DNA of 64,000 nt from Acanthosoma haemorrhoidale (Eukaryota > Arthropoda > Insecta > Hemiptera > Acanthosomatidae), in the NCBI GenBank assembly GCA_930367205.1, contig OV884012.1:150675405-150739404 (forward strand), read 5' to 3'. Positions 12,701 to 22,754 of this stretch are shown in pieces. The notes below the pieces were generated by a model that had not been told where the DNA came from, searched no databases, and was given only the letters and a program-made list of their open reading frames with translations. Within the stretch, counting starts at the first letter, position 1; each line of letters begins with the position of its first letter. The translations under genes and the position numbers were made by a program.

Positions 12701-15700
12701 AGCAGCAGCCTTAGCCGCAGCCAGGATCTTCTCGGCGGACATCGGCGTCGTCGATGGGGACGGCCATCCAGTGAACTCCGTCGTAGCTCTTATGTAAAAT
12801 AGTTTGTAATTATATTAGTTGGAACGCTAGACCAAAGTAATAATGTTCATCCGTCCCGGAGGGCCAAAATTTATAGTAGTTTAATCATAAAATTCTATAC
12901 TACACATAGTATAGTAGTAACATTCTTTCTTAATTAAAGCGGAGGCTAATATAGCTGTGTTTAATATATCCACGGAATAATTAACTATTTTTATATTATA
13001 GTCCAACTTAGCATAGATTGCAGCTTGGTTGTATGTTGAACTTAATTTGATTCAAAGTTTTCATCTATGTGTGTTTACAATTGTATGTAACCTTTCCGTT
13101 TAAATGATCCATCAGGACTGTTAATGAGATGTAAATTAACAGCTCTGGGAATCATAAGCGGTAAACCTAACCGAACCAAAAACATGATACATGCCCTTTG
13201 ATATGAATGACTAGCAATACATATATACATCTTTTCTGTTAATATGACGTTTTTACAGCATATTCTTTAAGAAATTTTTGATTAATATTTCCTTATATAA
13301 GAATGAATATGATTTCTACAGGGCGTGTTAAAAAATACCACCAGTAATATTTTGTCTACAGAGTTATCAATTTTGAGTTTGAAAATAAACCACTTAATTC
13401 ACATGAAATGGTGTAAAATGGAAAATTGAAATACTGACAGACTGTATAATATAAATTATTTATATATAAAAAAGGAAGAATCAATTGTTCTTACCTGGTT
13501 GGCCATCCTTTTTGAATTTTTGGTTTTACTGGACTCAGTCCTCCGGCAGCTTTCGTCCTTGAAGGTCCAGACTTCCTATTTCCTCCGGGTCTCGTTGGGA
13601 ATACAACTTTACCTGAGGCAGTTGTAGTTACCTCTTCTTTAGAAGTTTCTTCTTCGGATGAAGTTTTCACTTTCGCTTCCGTAGCATTAATTTTGAAATT
13701 GGGAGGTAGTAGACTGGATACATCTTTAATTTCAATCTTCTTTAGAAGTGAATCAAGGATCGTTTTAGAATCATTTGACTCTTCTTCTCTTGGCTTGAAA
13801 CCAGGTGGTAGAAGTTCAGCCGGTGACTCGAATTTCAGTTTTGGAAGGGAAGGCTTCACTTTAGGTTTAGCCGTAGAAAAGCCCGGTGGCAAGAATTTAC
13901 TTACATCTTCAATTTTAATTTTTGGCTTTTCTGCCGGTTCTGATCCAGGAGTATAACCAGGTGGGAGCAGGGAGCTGACGTCATCGAAGGTAATCTTGGT
14001 CAGTTGACTTTCCCTATCAAGGTCTTTAGGCTTTTCAGAAGCTGATTGAGTATCTTTTACCTCCTTTTTGAACCCTGGTGGTAATAGTGCAGACATCACA
14101 TCATGGAATTGAACTCTATTCTTCGATGAACTACCTGTGGATCTAGCATTTCCTTCTCTACTTTTTTCTTTTTCTGCATGGCTTTGGTCTTTCTGCATCT
14201 GCTCAGAAGGTTTATTAGATCTACCTTTGAAACCAGGTGGAAGAAGTCCTGATAAATCATCAAACTGAATGTTGTCCGCAAGACTTGACTTTTTAGGTTT
14301 GATGGTGGTTCGTTTCGCAGCAGGGACAAATTTTCGAACGAAAGGGCTTTCAGAATGCTTTTCTGTGGTAGAAGTAGTAGTTTCGCTTGTAGTAGATTTC
14401 GTTGTAGTAGTGGTAGGTTTAGAAGTAGTTGTTGCAGATGTGGTAGTTGTCGCCGGAGTGGTGGTGGTGACTATTGTTTTGTTTTCTGACACCATATCAG
14501 GGATTTCAAGTTCAATTTTGTTTCCACCAGGCCTTAATCCCCCGTTAAGGATGCCACTTGACAATTCTGATTGAACTCTGTCCAATTTGTCTATAATGCT
14601 TTCCGTGGATACTGGTTTTGGAGACATGGGTTCAGGGTGGATCTCGGCGGGTTTTTCAGTTGCTGATTCGTCTTGATCTTTGTTTGTTGTTTTATCAATG
14701 TTTCCACTGGCTGTAAGTGGCTTTTGGATTTCTTCTTGCTTTACTACACCAGGTAAGAACCTTGCTCCTGAAACACTTCGGCTTGTTTGCACTGATGCAA
14801 CAATTACCCAGCTTTCAGTCGGTTGCCCTGCATCTGGATCTTCTTTTGGTGCAGTAACTTGGTTACTCATAACTGATTTAATAGTTGTTGTAATCGGTAT
14901 TTGAGTGGTAGTTGATGTAGTGGTTGTTATTGGCGGTCTAGTGGGCCTTGTAGTGGTCGGCCTTGTCGTCTTGAATGTAAGGGGCCATTGTGTAATCCGC
15001 TCAGTTGTAGTAGGGACTCCAGTCGTCGGAGTAGCTGTTGTAGTTGGCAAAGTAGTTGTTCCAGGAGGGATCACTTCAATTTTATCCACATTGGTTTCCG
15101 GCTCAGGAAGTAGGATGCGTGGATGGTGTATGGAAATATTTCTAAGATTGAAATCAGGTTTGACAAGTGCGGCGGGTGTTTCATCGAATGTCTCAATTGT
15201 TTCCCCTGGCTCTTCTGACAAAATATACTCCATATCATATTCATTATCAGCAGAAGTGTCATACAAAACATCAGGAGATGGTGTCGTAGTAGTGGTTGTT
15301 GTAGTAGCAAAAGTTGTGGTTGGTAATCGTACGATATCTTCTTGAGGACGAAACCTACTTTTTTGTCGAGGTGAATAAGTTGAAGGTGGTGAGTAAGTGG
15401 TGGGTTTGATCTTCGCCTCAGCCCTTGGAGGTGCCTTGTACCTGGAGCGACCTCTGGTGGAGGCTTCTTCAGTAGTACTCGCAAATGTCCTTCTTGGTGT
15501 GGGCGGCGCTCTGGTTATTTTCCTTTGGAAGTCGTGAAAGAACGGGGTTGAACTCGAAAAAGGCAGTGCAGTAGTTTCATCTGGTCTTTTTACTTTTTTG
15601 TCATTTCCTTTCCACCGGTTACTGTCTAGCTGATCGATTATACCTTGTGGGCGGTCGCTGAAATGGTTCGAACTAGGTCGTACTTTTTCGTCATAGTCGT

Positions 15701-16000
15701 TGTAGTTCTGCAACTCAAGAGCGGGCGCTATCTCGTAGGGGAACCGTTGTGTCTGCGGGTGAAACGGCTGTGGCAGGTGCTGGTTCGTGTGGAAGTTGTT
15801 CCTCAGGTAGGGGTCGTACTGGGGTGGGAGCTGGTACGGAGAGGGCTGGTACTCAGTTTCCTGGAAGGATGGCGCCGGGGTCCCTCGGAAAGCTGCCGCT
15901 GATGGGAAAAAGCTGGAAAAGTGCTGCCCGGCTCGCTGTTGTGGCTGGAAGTCAACATAGGTGTGGCTGCCTCCATTGTTGTTATAGTAGTAGTTCTGCC
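628..16000 (-). CDS. SEA-domain transmembrane mucin-like protein, 7 exons, 5' end missing
   Basis: The CDS joins, in transcript order, 13495-16000, 12479-12788, 6284-6354, 3955-4160, 3240-3370, 2627-2788 and 628-783. All junction phases agree, giving about 1,179 residues to the TAA. I count codon 1 as the CAG at 15998. In order the protein has: a Q/Y/P/N-rich start; Thr/Pro mucin-like tracts (about 226-243, 313-369, 506-536); six LLPPGF-type repeats (about 573-770); Ala and Thr runs (about 850-890); a SEA domain (about 896-1030) with the motif EGSVLVDYF; an acidic stalk; one membrane helix (about 1050-1074); and a roughly 105-residue cytoplasmic tail ending YDTNF. SEA domains with G|S[VI]VV self-cleave during folding and hold the two halves together, so a heterodimeric, O-glycosylated cell-surface or apical matrix protein is inferred. 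The first exon found begins in phase 1, so at least one upstream exon (signal peptide) lies at a higher coordinate and was not identified. I do not recognise a specific named orthologue. Confidence 0.88.
1028..1095 (+). repeat. Short dispersed repeat, copy 1
   Basis: The text GGGCATGGCAACCACAAGGG with following ATTGATG resembles the sequence near 39021-39095 (GGGCAACCGAACCACAAGGG, then TTACTGACG). Both continue into related sequence ending in CAATAATTTT. It lies in the last intron of the SEA mucin gene. The family is unknown. Confidence 0.4.
2040..2415 (+). pseudogene. Decayed non-LTR reverse transcriptase fragment in intron
   Basis: Conceptual translation with several frame changes resembles the N-terminal part of a non-LTR reverse transcriptase. 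It has a segment like PDEDDILNALSKLRTAC, then FNALSAKLFKLC, and later a degraded PI(P/R)KKGD-like motif. It lies in an intron on the strand opposite to the host gene. Stops and frameshifts make it inactive. No family assignment is possible. Confidence 0.45.
2627..2788 (-). CDS. SEA mucin exon F: juxtamembrane cytoplasmic tail
   Basis: A 162-nt, 54-codon exon with a TTTCAACAG acceptor and an AAG|GTAATA donor, both phase 0. It encodes a basic stop-transfer segment (LVNRHKNAKAKQP), a predicted helix (LTEDMLHELNKNH) and an acidic segment (GADDLYNMEDVWND), ending PPKK. Confidence 0.88.
2789..3239 (-). other. Intron of SEA mucin gene, nothing further seen
   Basis: AT-rich intron between exons F and E with poly(A)/poly(T) tracts. 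I see no embedded gene or repeat. Confidence 0.6.
3240..3370 (-). CDS. SEA mucin exon E: stalk and transmembrane helix
   Basis: The acceptor is TTTCCAG|TA. The exon encodes VLPKQVQPTVGYAEEDELLP and then a hydrophobic segment of about 25 residues, WAIAVIVIGLASLLFVIIF then GVTV, with no internal charge. The next exon begins with basic LVNRHKNAKAK, so the N-out/C-in orientation of a type I membrane protein is expected. The donor is GTT|GTAAGT, phase 0. Confidence 0.9.
3371..3954 (-). other. Intron of SEA mucin gene, nothing further seen
   Basis: AT-rich intron between exons E and D. The small open frame near 3597-3863 is AT-rich and has no family resemblance. Confidence 0.6.
3955..4160 (-). CDS. 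SEA mucin exon D: SEA cleavage motif and C-terminal half
   Basis: The acceptor is TTTTCACAG|T. The exon encodes (S)EGSVLVDYFVELSELGR and continues through NTAEMKRLFHESLSKYS to DPKYTDFI. GSVLV matches the GSVVV-type autoproteolysis site between two SEA beta-strands. One N-glycosylation sequon, NGT, is visible. The donor is ATAG|GTATGA, phase 1. Confidence 0.88.
4161..6283 (-). other. Intron of SEA mucin gene with GC-AG boundary
   Basis: This intron begins with a GC donor after exon C and ends at the TTTTCACAG acceptor of exon D. A higher-complexity stretch at 4280-4620 contains TATATAAGG near 4540 on the plus strand, which could be a relic retroelement promoter but is not supported further. 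A poly(C) run lies near 5010. Positions 5650-5795 hold a dispersed repeat listed separately. Confidence 0.5.
5650..5795 (+). repeat. Dispersed repeat family X, copy 1
   Basis: Shares with 61935-62065 the blocks GTATTGGCGA, a GAAAT.CGACRG segment, TCTGGGGATCC and ATAAATCTAAG.AAACAATT, in the same order and spacing but with substitutions and an insertion. The element type is unknown. Confidence 0.5.
6284..6354 (-). CDS. SEA mucin exon C: SEA domain, GC donor
   Basis: This 71-nt exon follows a TTTTCAACAG acceptor and encodes LEAVYSSSDSLSRWYKKITI then DDF plus two bases. Its donor is CAG|GCAAGT, a GC donor with otherwise perfect consensus. Only this junction keeps the frame: AG plus T from exon D makes Ser and gives DDFSEGSVLVDYF, the expected SEA sequence. 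The nearest GT (GCAA|GTATTT) would run straight into a TGA in exon D. Confidence 0.85.
6355..8127 (-). other. First part of large SEA mucin intron
   Basis: Mostly AT-rich, with a compositionally distinct, CpG-richer block at about 6820-7110 that is open on both strands (131 codons plus, 88 minus). It shows no recognisable domain and looks like a fragment of an inserted element. A second moderately complex block lies at 7340-7800, also unidentified. Confidence 0.4.
8128..8974 (+). mobile_element. Solo LTR, family L, copy 1
   Basis: Begins TGTCGGG and ends GTCACTACA. A second, better-matching start, TGTCGGGTTGCC, lies at 8163, suggesting a partly duplicated 5' end. It shares with the copy at 18662-19540 the block GGAGTGCCTA..CTCTAGCCCTGGTGAC, a conserved middle (CCCGACAATACACTGTGTTC) and the terminal GAGTATAGGGTGATTTA. 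AATG flanks both sides, the remains of a target duplication. No internal retrotransposon coding region is attached, so this is a solo LTR, inserted in an intron on the antisense strand of the SEA mucin gene. Confidence 0.75.
8975..12478 (-). other. Rest of large SEA mucin intron
   Basis: No coding exon found. Higher-complexity blocks at about 9110-9210, 9520-9830 and 10010-10340 could be old repeats or conserved noncoding DNA. 10920-10975 contains short AT-rich direct repeats. No tRNA or transposase identified. Confidence 0.4.
12479..12788 (-). CDS. SEA mucin exon B: Ala/Thr runs and start of SEA domain
   Basis: The acceptor is CATAAG|A. The first A completes an AG-A arginine codon from exon A and the frame continues ATTEFTGWPSPSTTP. 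Alanine and threonine runs follow (imperfect GCN and ACN triplet repeats, 12620-12710). The exon ends with DMAATIRLVGGVKWVPELL and ANEVSNQ, which matches the first strand and helix of a SEA domain. The donor is CAG|GTATGA, phase 0. The triplet-repeat tract is likely to vary in length between individuals. Confidence 0.87.
12789..13494 (-). other. Intron between SEA mucin exons A and B
   Basis: AT-rich intron with a clear GTAAGA donor and CATAAG acceptor. No embedded feature seen. Confidence 0.6.
13495..16000 (-). CDS. SEA mucin exon A: Pro/Thr-rich ectodomain with LLPPGF repeats
   Basis: This 2506-nt exon is open throughout. On the minus strand it is bounded by a TGTTTCAG acceptor just above 16000 and a GTAAGA donor just below 13495. 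It begins with GG of a split codon, then a Q/N/Y-rich segment and a Q/P/Y-rich stretch, and continues through basic, Thr-rich and Pro-rich sequence. ACN-codon runs at about 14390-14480, 14890-15060 and 15270-15330 encode Thr clusters typical of O-glycosylated mucins. Positions 13690-14280 encode six copies of a motif like IxFDDVSSLLPPGFK. The valine-rich plus-strand frames over this exon are antisense shadows of the Thr codons. Confidence 0.92.
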
Positions 16001-17489
16001 CTGAAACACAAAATAAAATACCATGTTACAAAACGATCTTTTCTCTTATTATTTATACAAGTTATAAAGTAATACAGAAACAGTTTCTGTCAATTTAAAT
16101 AAAGTCCTGAATAGTAGATATATTTGTCAAGGTACAAATTTGGAAGTAAAAGCTGGTATCATCCCTGGTATGACATGCCCCATGAAATTAGGGAGACGTG
16201 GATACGTCAGTATTTGGCAGCGGTGCTGAAGGGACAAATTCAATTGAACAAAAGCAGCCCTACGCTCCACTGACTGTTTTCAATTGCCCTTGGAAATTTT
16301 CTATAGAGCCAGGCAAACACAGACCTAATGGAATCAATGAGCCGTTGACTTGGCTAGCCTGGCGAAAACAGCTCTATTTATGCCCGGTATCGCAGGGTGT
16401 TCGCCCGGTGTTCCGGTTTGTTGCGAGTATTTATGTCATTTCAGAACTCGTCAGAAAGTCAACAACATTACTATAGGGTTATAAATTATAATTATGTCCT
16501 TTTATAGGGCTTCAATTACAAATTATAGAAAAATATGTGTTTTTCCAATCATAATTAATTAAACTTAGCTAAGATAATTCTAGCATTGCTTAGGCCTAAA
16601 TGAGATCTAATGCAGACGGTTGCACCTTCATTGGTACACTAGACAAGTACACGTAATTTCTTATAGGTGATGTGGTGATGTGTGTATAGTGGAGAGTGTA
16701 TATTATGAAATTAAAAAAAAACCTTCTGAGATTAGTAATCAAACATTTTCGACGGCCTATACCGTGAAGAGACATTTTTTTCCTTTTGTTTTATTTCCTG
16801 ATTTTTTTTTTCTTTTTGTGAAAATAATTTTTTCAAAAAGAATTGAAAAAAATACTAATTTAAACATGATACAGAAATTATAGTTGATTCTACTCAGAGA
16901 TGAATCATAAAGCTTATCGTTCTATTTACTACCTTGTTGTTCCATATAAGACTGCATAGCGGTGCCATGTAGGAAAAAAGACTACAAGTAGAAGGTGTAT
17001 ATCTCCGCTACAGTGAAGCCACTTTAATGCTATTTAATGCTGTTTATAATTCAATGAAACGCATCTAACTAAATTAAATGTTATGAAAAATTTAGTAATA
17101 AATACACAAGACACAGAATAAAACAATTGGAACAAGTTTCCAACCTTTGAATTATTTTGAAGTTGTAATTATTAATCAATGATGGACAAAATGATAAATC
17201 AACTTCATCAACCAGGTATCCAGCTAGGCACAACTGTATTTCACGACTTCTGTCGAGTAGATCTGAAGTGGAACATCAAGGGATCGGAATCTATCAACAA
17301 TTTATTCAGTATATTCCTGTTGTTAGCTTCCCTTCATAATTTTTCGGAATGAGATTATTTGTAGGAACTGAAGTATTTGTGATCGGTATCTTAAGATACA
17401 TGCTTAAGCTTGTCCAGATAGCATTGTGATGGTGTTGGTGATGTAGTTTACATTTTTACAAAGGATTGGATACTATCATTGGGATCTAG
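16001..17489. other. Upstream intron or flank with candidate conserved noncoding block
   Basis: Probably an intron upstream of SEA mucin exon A, since a TTTCAG acceptor precedes that exon. Positions 16190-16470 are less AT-rich and lack repeat resemblance, with several homeodomain- and Fox-like cores (CAATTG, AAACA), so it is a candidate regulatory element only. The rest is AT-rich with nothing recognised. Confidence 0.35.
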
Positions 17490-17504
17490 ATGGTTTCTTA
17501 TAAA

Positions 17505-17780
17505 ATGGAGCATTGTACGATTCAAATATATTTGGTGAGACCCATCACCTTATTAGTCAGTTTAGTCAAGTCACGTAGAATGTATATCATTATACTTGTT
17601 TATTCATTATATAATTTCTATAAAATAACAAAACCTGTATATAATGTAGTGATGCTACAAGAAATACAAAATAATTTGTAAATAGATTCGCCTGAGGATC
17701 TATAATTATATATAATCATCTGTAAATTTAAAGGGGCTATGAAGAAAAAAAACAAAAAAAATTCAAATATATTTCCGATC
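17505..17780 (+). mobile_element. Non-LTR retrotransposon 3' end, family 2
   Basis: Contains the hairpin GGTGAGACCCATCACC (17534-17549), then GTATATCATTATACTTG, a second hairpin TGTAGTGATGCTACA (17645-17659), and ends near 17730-17760 in an A-rich tail (GGGGCTATGAAGAAAAAAAA-like). The same order of blocks is found at 23424-23640, 24039-24245 and, on the minus strand, 55360-55580. Only the 3' untranslated region remains. Confidence 0.65.
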
Positions 17781-17789
17781 ATGCATTAA

Positions 17790-18656
17790 ACATCTCTACT
17801 CAGGAATTTATAAATTGCTATGGTACTCTCCGATAAAAATTCAAAAGATTTTGAACGTAGTTGAAGAGCACTTCCACAGATTGTCGAGACTATCTTCTGG
17901 GGAAAGTATAATGCAGAAGGATTCTATAACAATTGTTCATACAGGGTTTGATGACGATTTTTTTTTTATTGTACATGAGACACTTGAAATATTTTACTTC
18001 TTTCTGCATGATTTCTGAAACTTTTATAAATATAAATTTAATATTTCATTAAAAAAATATTTATTTTAAATTTGCTCATAAAATTATCAATCAGAATCGA
18101 ATCGAAACTTAATAAACAACGAAATACCACAAGTAAAGAATTCTGAACTGCTCTTATAATTCTGGAGTTAATTTATAGTGGAAGGCTAGCAGAAACAGCC
18201 GTTGTCTTTGTATTATGGCTGGGGTAAAACGTACAACGCGGTTCCCACTATGAATGCTAAGGATGCCGGTGTGAATAACAGCCGTAGCACGCAACACGTA
18301 CGTGTAGTTTTTCATACAGGATATTTTAACGGAGAAATATTTCTTGTGTCACTGTGGCTTTAGGTTAGCCACCAGATTTTCTAAACGTTCCACTAGCACA
18401 GCAGCCTCGCCCATCTTATTATCCATAGGGGGGAGGGTATTTCCAATCATACCACCATTAATATTTGGTTTTGCTTTTTTAAAAAAGTATTATACCATTA
18501 CTATTACATTTGAGGGTGGCGCAAACGATTTCACTGGATTTTTGTTTTTATAGTCCACTTAAATCCTAATTCATGATAAATGTATTAATTAGAGCGTTGA
18601 CAATTACCAAGTAATGACTCTTCATTATTTTTCATGAGGTTGCTTTTATTTTCATT
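17790..18656. other. Intergenic or intronic, nothing recognised
   Basis: AT-rich, with a GC-richer block at 18180-18460 of unknown nature. No gene or repeat assigned. Confidence 0.45.
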
Positions 18657-18661
18657 GATAC

Positions 18662-19540
18662 TGTCGGGTCGTCACGAGGGGGGTGCCTAGTTACCCTAGC
18701 CCTGGTGACGAAGTGAGGGTTGAATAAGTTTATAACCTGGACAATCTTTTCATGACGGTCTTACTATCTGGCTCCATTTTTTATAGGTATGTGCCCCGAC
18801 AATGCACTATGTTCAGGAGAAGAGGTGCAGGGTAGGTAGTTTGTGTGGTCTTGGGATGACCACGAATTCATCGGTATCTAAGGGTAGGCGAAATCCGTCC
18901 GGATCCCAAAAGTTAGTGTGAGCCGAAGAGAGGTAGACTGAATCGCCTTGGGGAACACCCCTTGGTAAGCTTCCAGGGCCAAGACAACCGTTGTCCACTA
19001 GGAGGTGCTAAATTTAGCGAGACGAAGGCAGAGATTCCCACTAGGAAGGTGTGGGGTCTGACAATGCCGGACTAAACGTAGCGAGGTGAGGAGAGAGAGA
19101 TGCAGAGGTTTTCATAATGAAGAAGCCAAGTTTCAGAGTTTACATCAGAGCAGCCACGAGCCAGCCAGTTGTCAGGAGAATGATATACAGGCCCCAAACC
19201 ACCGGTCTTAAATACCCAGCTGGCTTCGTCAGTAGCCAATCAGCTCTGGTTTTCTAGTACCCAATGCCAGTTGAGTATGTGGTTTTCTTTGTTCTCTGAC
19301 AAAGAGATATGTCACCGACGGAGAGACCCGGCTAAGGGTCTCTCGGCTGGTTGGGTCGCTTAGTACCTGCTACTGGCAGCTTGTGCTCCAACTCATATAA
19401 CTAATTGGCTCACAGCTGCATGTTTATTGTTTACCACATTTACAATGATTTATATTTTGGTAATATTATTTACATTTGTTTACAATATATATACAATTGA
19501 GTATAGGGTGATTTATCTTATGTAGTTAGCAGTCGCTACA
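18662..19540 (+). mobile_element. Solo LTR, family L, copy 2 with perfect TSD
   Basis: An 879-bp LTR that starts TGTCGGGTCGTCACGAGG and ends GTCGCTACA, flanked by a perfect 5-bp target duplication, GATAC (18657-18661 and 19541-19545). TG..CA ends with a 5-bp duplication are diagnostic of LTR retrotransposon insertion. Absence of internal gag-pol sequence shows LTR-LTR recombination. It matches the copies at 8128 and 22093 over most of its length. Confidence 0.9.
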
Positions 19541-19545
19541 GATAC

Positions 19546-21203
19546 TTTCAAAGATTTTCTTAAAAAAGTAACACTAATATAGCAATATAATTTAATAATA
19601 CGCTTAAAGCCAATAATAAAAAAAATTAATACATTTCTTTTAAAAATATATTTTCAGTGTTTATTAGGTATTAACAACTCAATGGACCATTTTGGAATTT
19701 AACTAATCACTAAATGTCTGGCTGAAGGAATAAAACCGGTTGCTAAGACGGAACGGATAGAATCAAGTTTATATTTTCAAACGTTAATTGGGATTTCACT
19801 TGTAATTAATTGTCAGGTAATATTAATTAAATCCGTTACAAACGGTGTAATTTCAACACCGCGGTAAATTACACCAGAACCACGACCTGGGGTGGGTTGC
19901 CTTCATGAAAAACTAACAGGGTCTATCCATTCAATTATCGCCCTAATCAGGCTCATAGCCTGGCAATTTATATTACGAATTGCCAACATTTATTCGAAAG
20001 TAATAAAAGTGATTTGAGTAATTGAGCAGGGGTCAATTAGGAATACGCCACAGGGCCATTATCGCACAGTCATTAGTGGCTAGCGTAGGCAGTGATTTCC
20101 CAGCCCAGATCGTGTTAATAATGCTATTTACTAATCACTGGTCATTCAGCTTTGCCAATTTTCTATCCATTTGCCGTATGTATGAATGCATGAAGTGATG
20201 TACATTGGAACAATATAACGTATCGTATTTATTTTTAAACAGTGACAAGAGAAAGCTAAAATATCAATGGTCCGAAACATCGGGGTAAATTTAAATCTGG
20301 AATTTTTCAATAATAATTCTATTATTCAATAGTATATTCATGTATGGTATATATTCATTATCCAAATAAACAAAATTTTAATTTATAAATGATTATTTTT
20401 AAATATTAATAAATGTAAATAGAGTTCAATATTGAAAGGCACATGCTTCGAAAATAATTTGATAGAGTATTTCTTAGATCTTTCCTCCCCCATTTCTTTA
20501 TATATTCAATATCTATGACCGTCTGTGATCTATGACCAGTTTTTTACCCCCCCCCAAAAAAATAGTGAAAATACTACACCATTATTTTTATAATAGCACA
20601 AAACTTTTTGACTAACAAAACAAATTTCCGATATTGTGCCGTTCTACGTTTTTGTTTCGTTTATGTTTTGTTCGGAATTGACAAAAGATATTTTTAGTTG
20701 GTAAATAAATGTTATATTATCATTTAATAATGGTGTAAAAGCCAATAATAGAAGTAGCTTCCTGTATTGAACACACATTTTTTTAAAAATATTGTATTGT
20801 TTAAAAAATATATTTTTCAATTGCTTTTGATTGCTCAAAATCTTTTAAAAACACTCCTTGTATAAGAACAAACTGGTAGGTTGGATGAGGTAAGGCTAAA
20901 AACGCCATCTTAGACGCTTGCTTCTAGCTGTGAGGAGCCCTAGGATGTTTTCTTTGCGTCATGTCGGGGTTAGCTCAGCCTCGTTAGGATAAATGAGTTG
21001 CTAGATGAATAAAAAAGTAGGGAACTCGCTAATTAATCTTCTGATGTTTGTATTCCTTTTAGAAATATATTAAATCAAATGCCACCACCAGTATTTTAGG
21101 CAGATGCAGGGCATTTTAGGCCAGATCTAAAGTCTAAATTGTGTAATGATTATTTTATTATATATAAATACTGTTTGAACATATAAGCACATACCATTGG
21201 GGG
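19546..21203. other. Intergenic or intronic stretch with candidate conserved noncoding block
   Basis: Positions 19800-20170 are less AT-rich and dense in homeodomain-like TAATTA/TAATCA cores and CCATT/TTATCG blocks without repeat resemblance, so this is a candidate enhancer only. 20250-21200 is AT-rich with a poly(C) run near 20548. No gene seen. Confidence 0.35.
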
Positions 21204-21489
21204 TACAGTAGAATCCCAATAATTCGTATTGTCAAGGGGCTGACAGTTTGGTACGAATTATCGGGAGTACAAAATTAAAAAACGTAATAATGCAAAAATG
21301 TATGTATTAAGAATTATGTACAATGTAGTAAGGATAAAAACTATGCAATAAACACTGCTTAATACTAAACTAAACAATACACGCAATAAAAAATAATTAC
21401 ATACTTATGTTCTAGATTAAATATACCAATCATTTGTACGAAAAAAATCCGTAATTTTTTTTTGATGCAATCCTTGCAGACGGGTATTG

Positions 21490-21780
21490 TCAATTCCTTT
21501 GTATATTTCTTCCAACTGGTACATTTGAATTCCTTGCTTGCGCGGACCACTTCTTTAAGTTCTCTTCAAGTTGTGGGTGATCACCAGTCTTGAAGCGTTT
21601 TACTTTGCTGCTTGATGCCGGGGAAGTGATTTTGTCCTCGTTCTTCAGGACTGATATGATCGTGGAACGAGGGACGTTAAAACGCTTGGATACGTCAATT
21701 TGCTTAAAGCCATTGGCCACGGCGTTTATGATTTATTGTTTCTCTTTAATAGAGAGGCTAACTTTTTTCGGAGGCATGGT
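21490..21780 (-). pseudogene. Tigger-like transposase N-terminal fragment
   Basis: Encodes the first helix-turn-helix of a CENP-B-like DNA-binding domain with the typical GF.Q.D.S..F.V.RSTI pattern. A stop codon breaks the frame in KEKQ*IINAV, and the sequence ends in a Lys-rich LEENLKKWSAQARNSNVPV. The catalytic DDE domain was lost by internal deletion. Confidence 0.75.
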
Positions 21781-22092
21781 AACGTGTCACAACGATAACG
21801 AAAACGAGACTGAGCTGTAGAAACGAAAAAAAGCTTAGTACAATTCCTAAAACTTCCCCTCTCTCCTCTCCTTATTTCCTTTCAGTAAAAAGAGTACGAA
21901 TTACATAAGGGATTTCATAGAAAATATTTATCTCGCACTCAATATGCTATCTGATCTCTCACTGTCCTCTTTCCCTTTCTTGAAACAGTAAGAATTAACG
22001 AGGTTTTTAAGCTGGAAATACGTATTATAAGACGTTTTAAGTGACCTCGAGCATACAAATAAGACGAATTACCGAGGGGACTGAAATGCATT

Positions 22093-22754
22093 TGTATCGA
22101 CCGCTAATTACATAAGATGAATCACCCTATACTCTATTGTATATATAATGCAAGCAAACGTAAATAACATGAACTAAATGTATTATAGACAAATTTAAAT
22201 AACATGAACAAATATAAATCATTGTAAATGTGGTAAGCAATAAAAGGTGGGGGCCAAGTAAGTCACATGAAATGGGTCACTAGCTGTCGGTCGCAGGTAC
22301 CTCACCACACGAGGGAACCCGCAGGTCCTAAGCAACCCTTTGCAGCCTCTCCCAAGGGACAGGGCTGGCCGGGTAATTAAGGCGTCGGCCGGGGAAACCT
22401 CACCACATGTGTGGGAACCAACCGCAGGCCTAAGCAACCCTTGCCAGCCCTCCCAGTAGACAAGGCTGGGTAGGGTACTTAAGGCGGGCTCCTAGCCCTG
22501 TAAATCAGTCTTTCGTGACCTCTACTCGTTGACGCGTGGCTTCCGCTCGAGCTCTGAAAACTTGACTAATTCTTTATAAAAAACCTCTGTACCTCTTCTC
22601 TTGAACATAGTGCATTGTCGGGGCACATATTTATCAAAAATGGAGTCAGATAGTAACGCCTCATGAAACGATTGTCCAGGTTATAAGCTCAAGCAAACCC
22701 TCACTTGTCACCAGGGGCTAGGGTAACCAGGCAACCCCTCGTGACGACCCGACA
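22093..22754 (-). mobile_element. Solo LTR, family L, copy 3, nested in Tigger element
   Basis: Read on the minus strand it begins TGTCGGGTCGTCACGAGGGG and ends ..TAATTAGCGGTCGATACA. It is flanked by a perfect 5-bp duplication, GCATT (22088-22092 and 22755-22759). It is shorter (662 bp) than copy 2 because of internal deletions. It lies wholly within the Tigger-like element, so it is the younger insertion. Confidence 0.9.

Noticed and set aside
14905..15345. Valine-rich open frame of 146 codons on the plus strand
   Set aside because: It is the antisense of ACN threonine codons in the SEA mucin exon; GTN/GTT runs give poly-Val.
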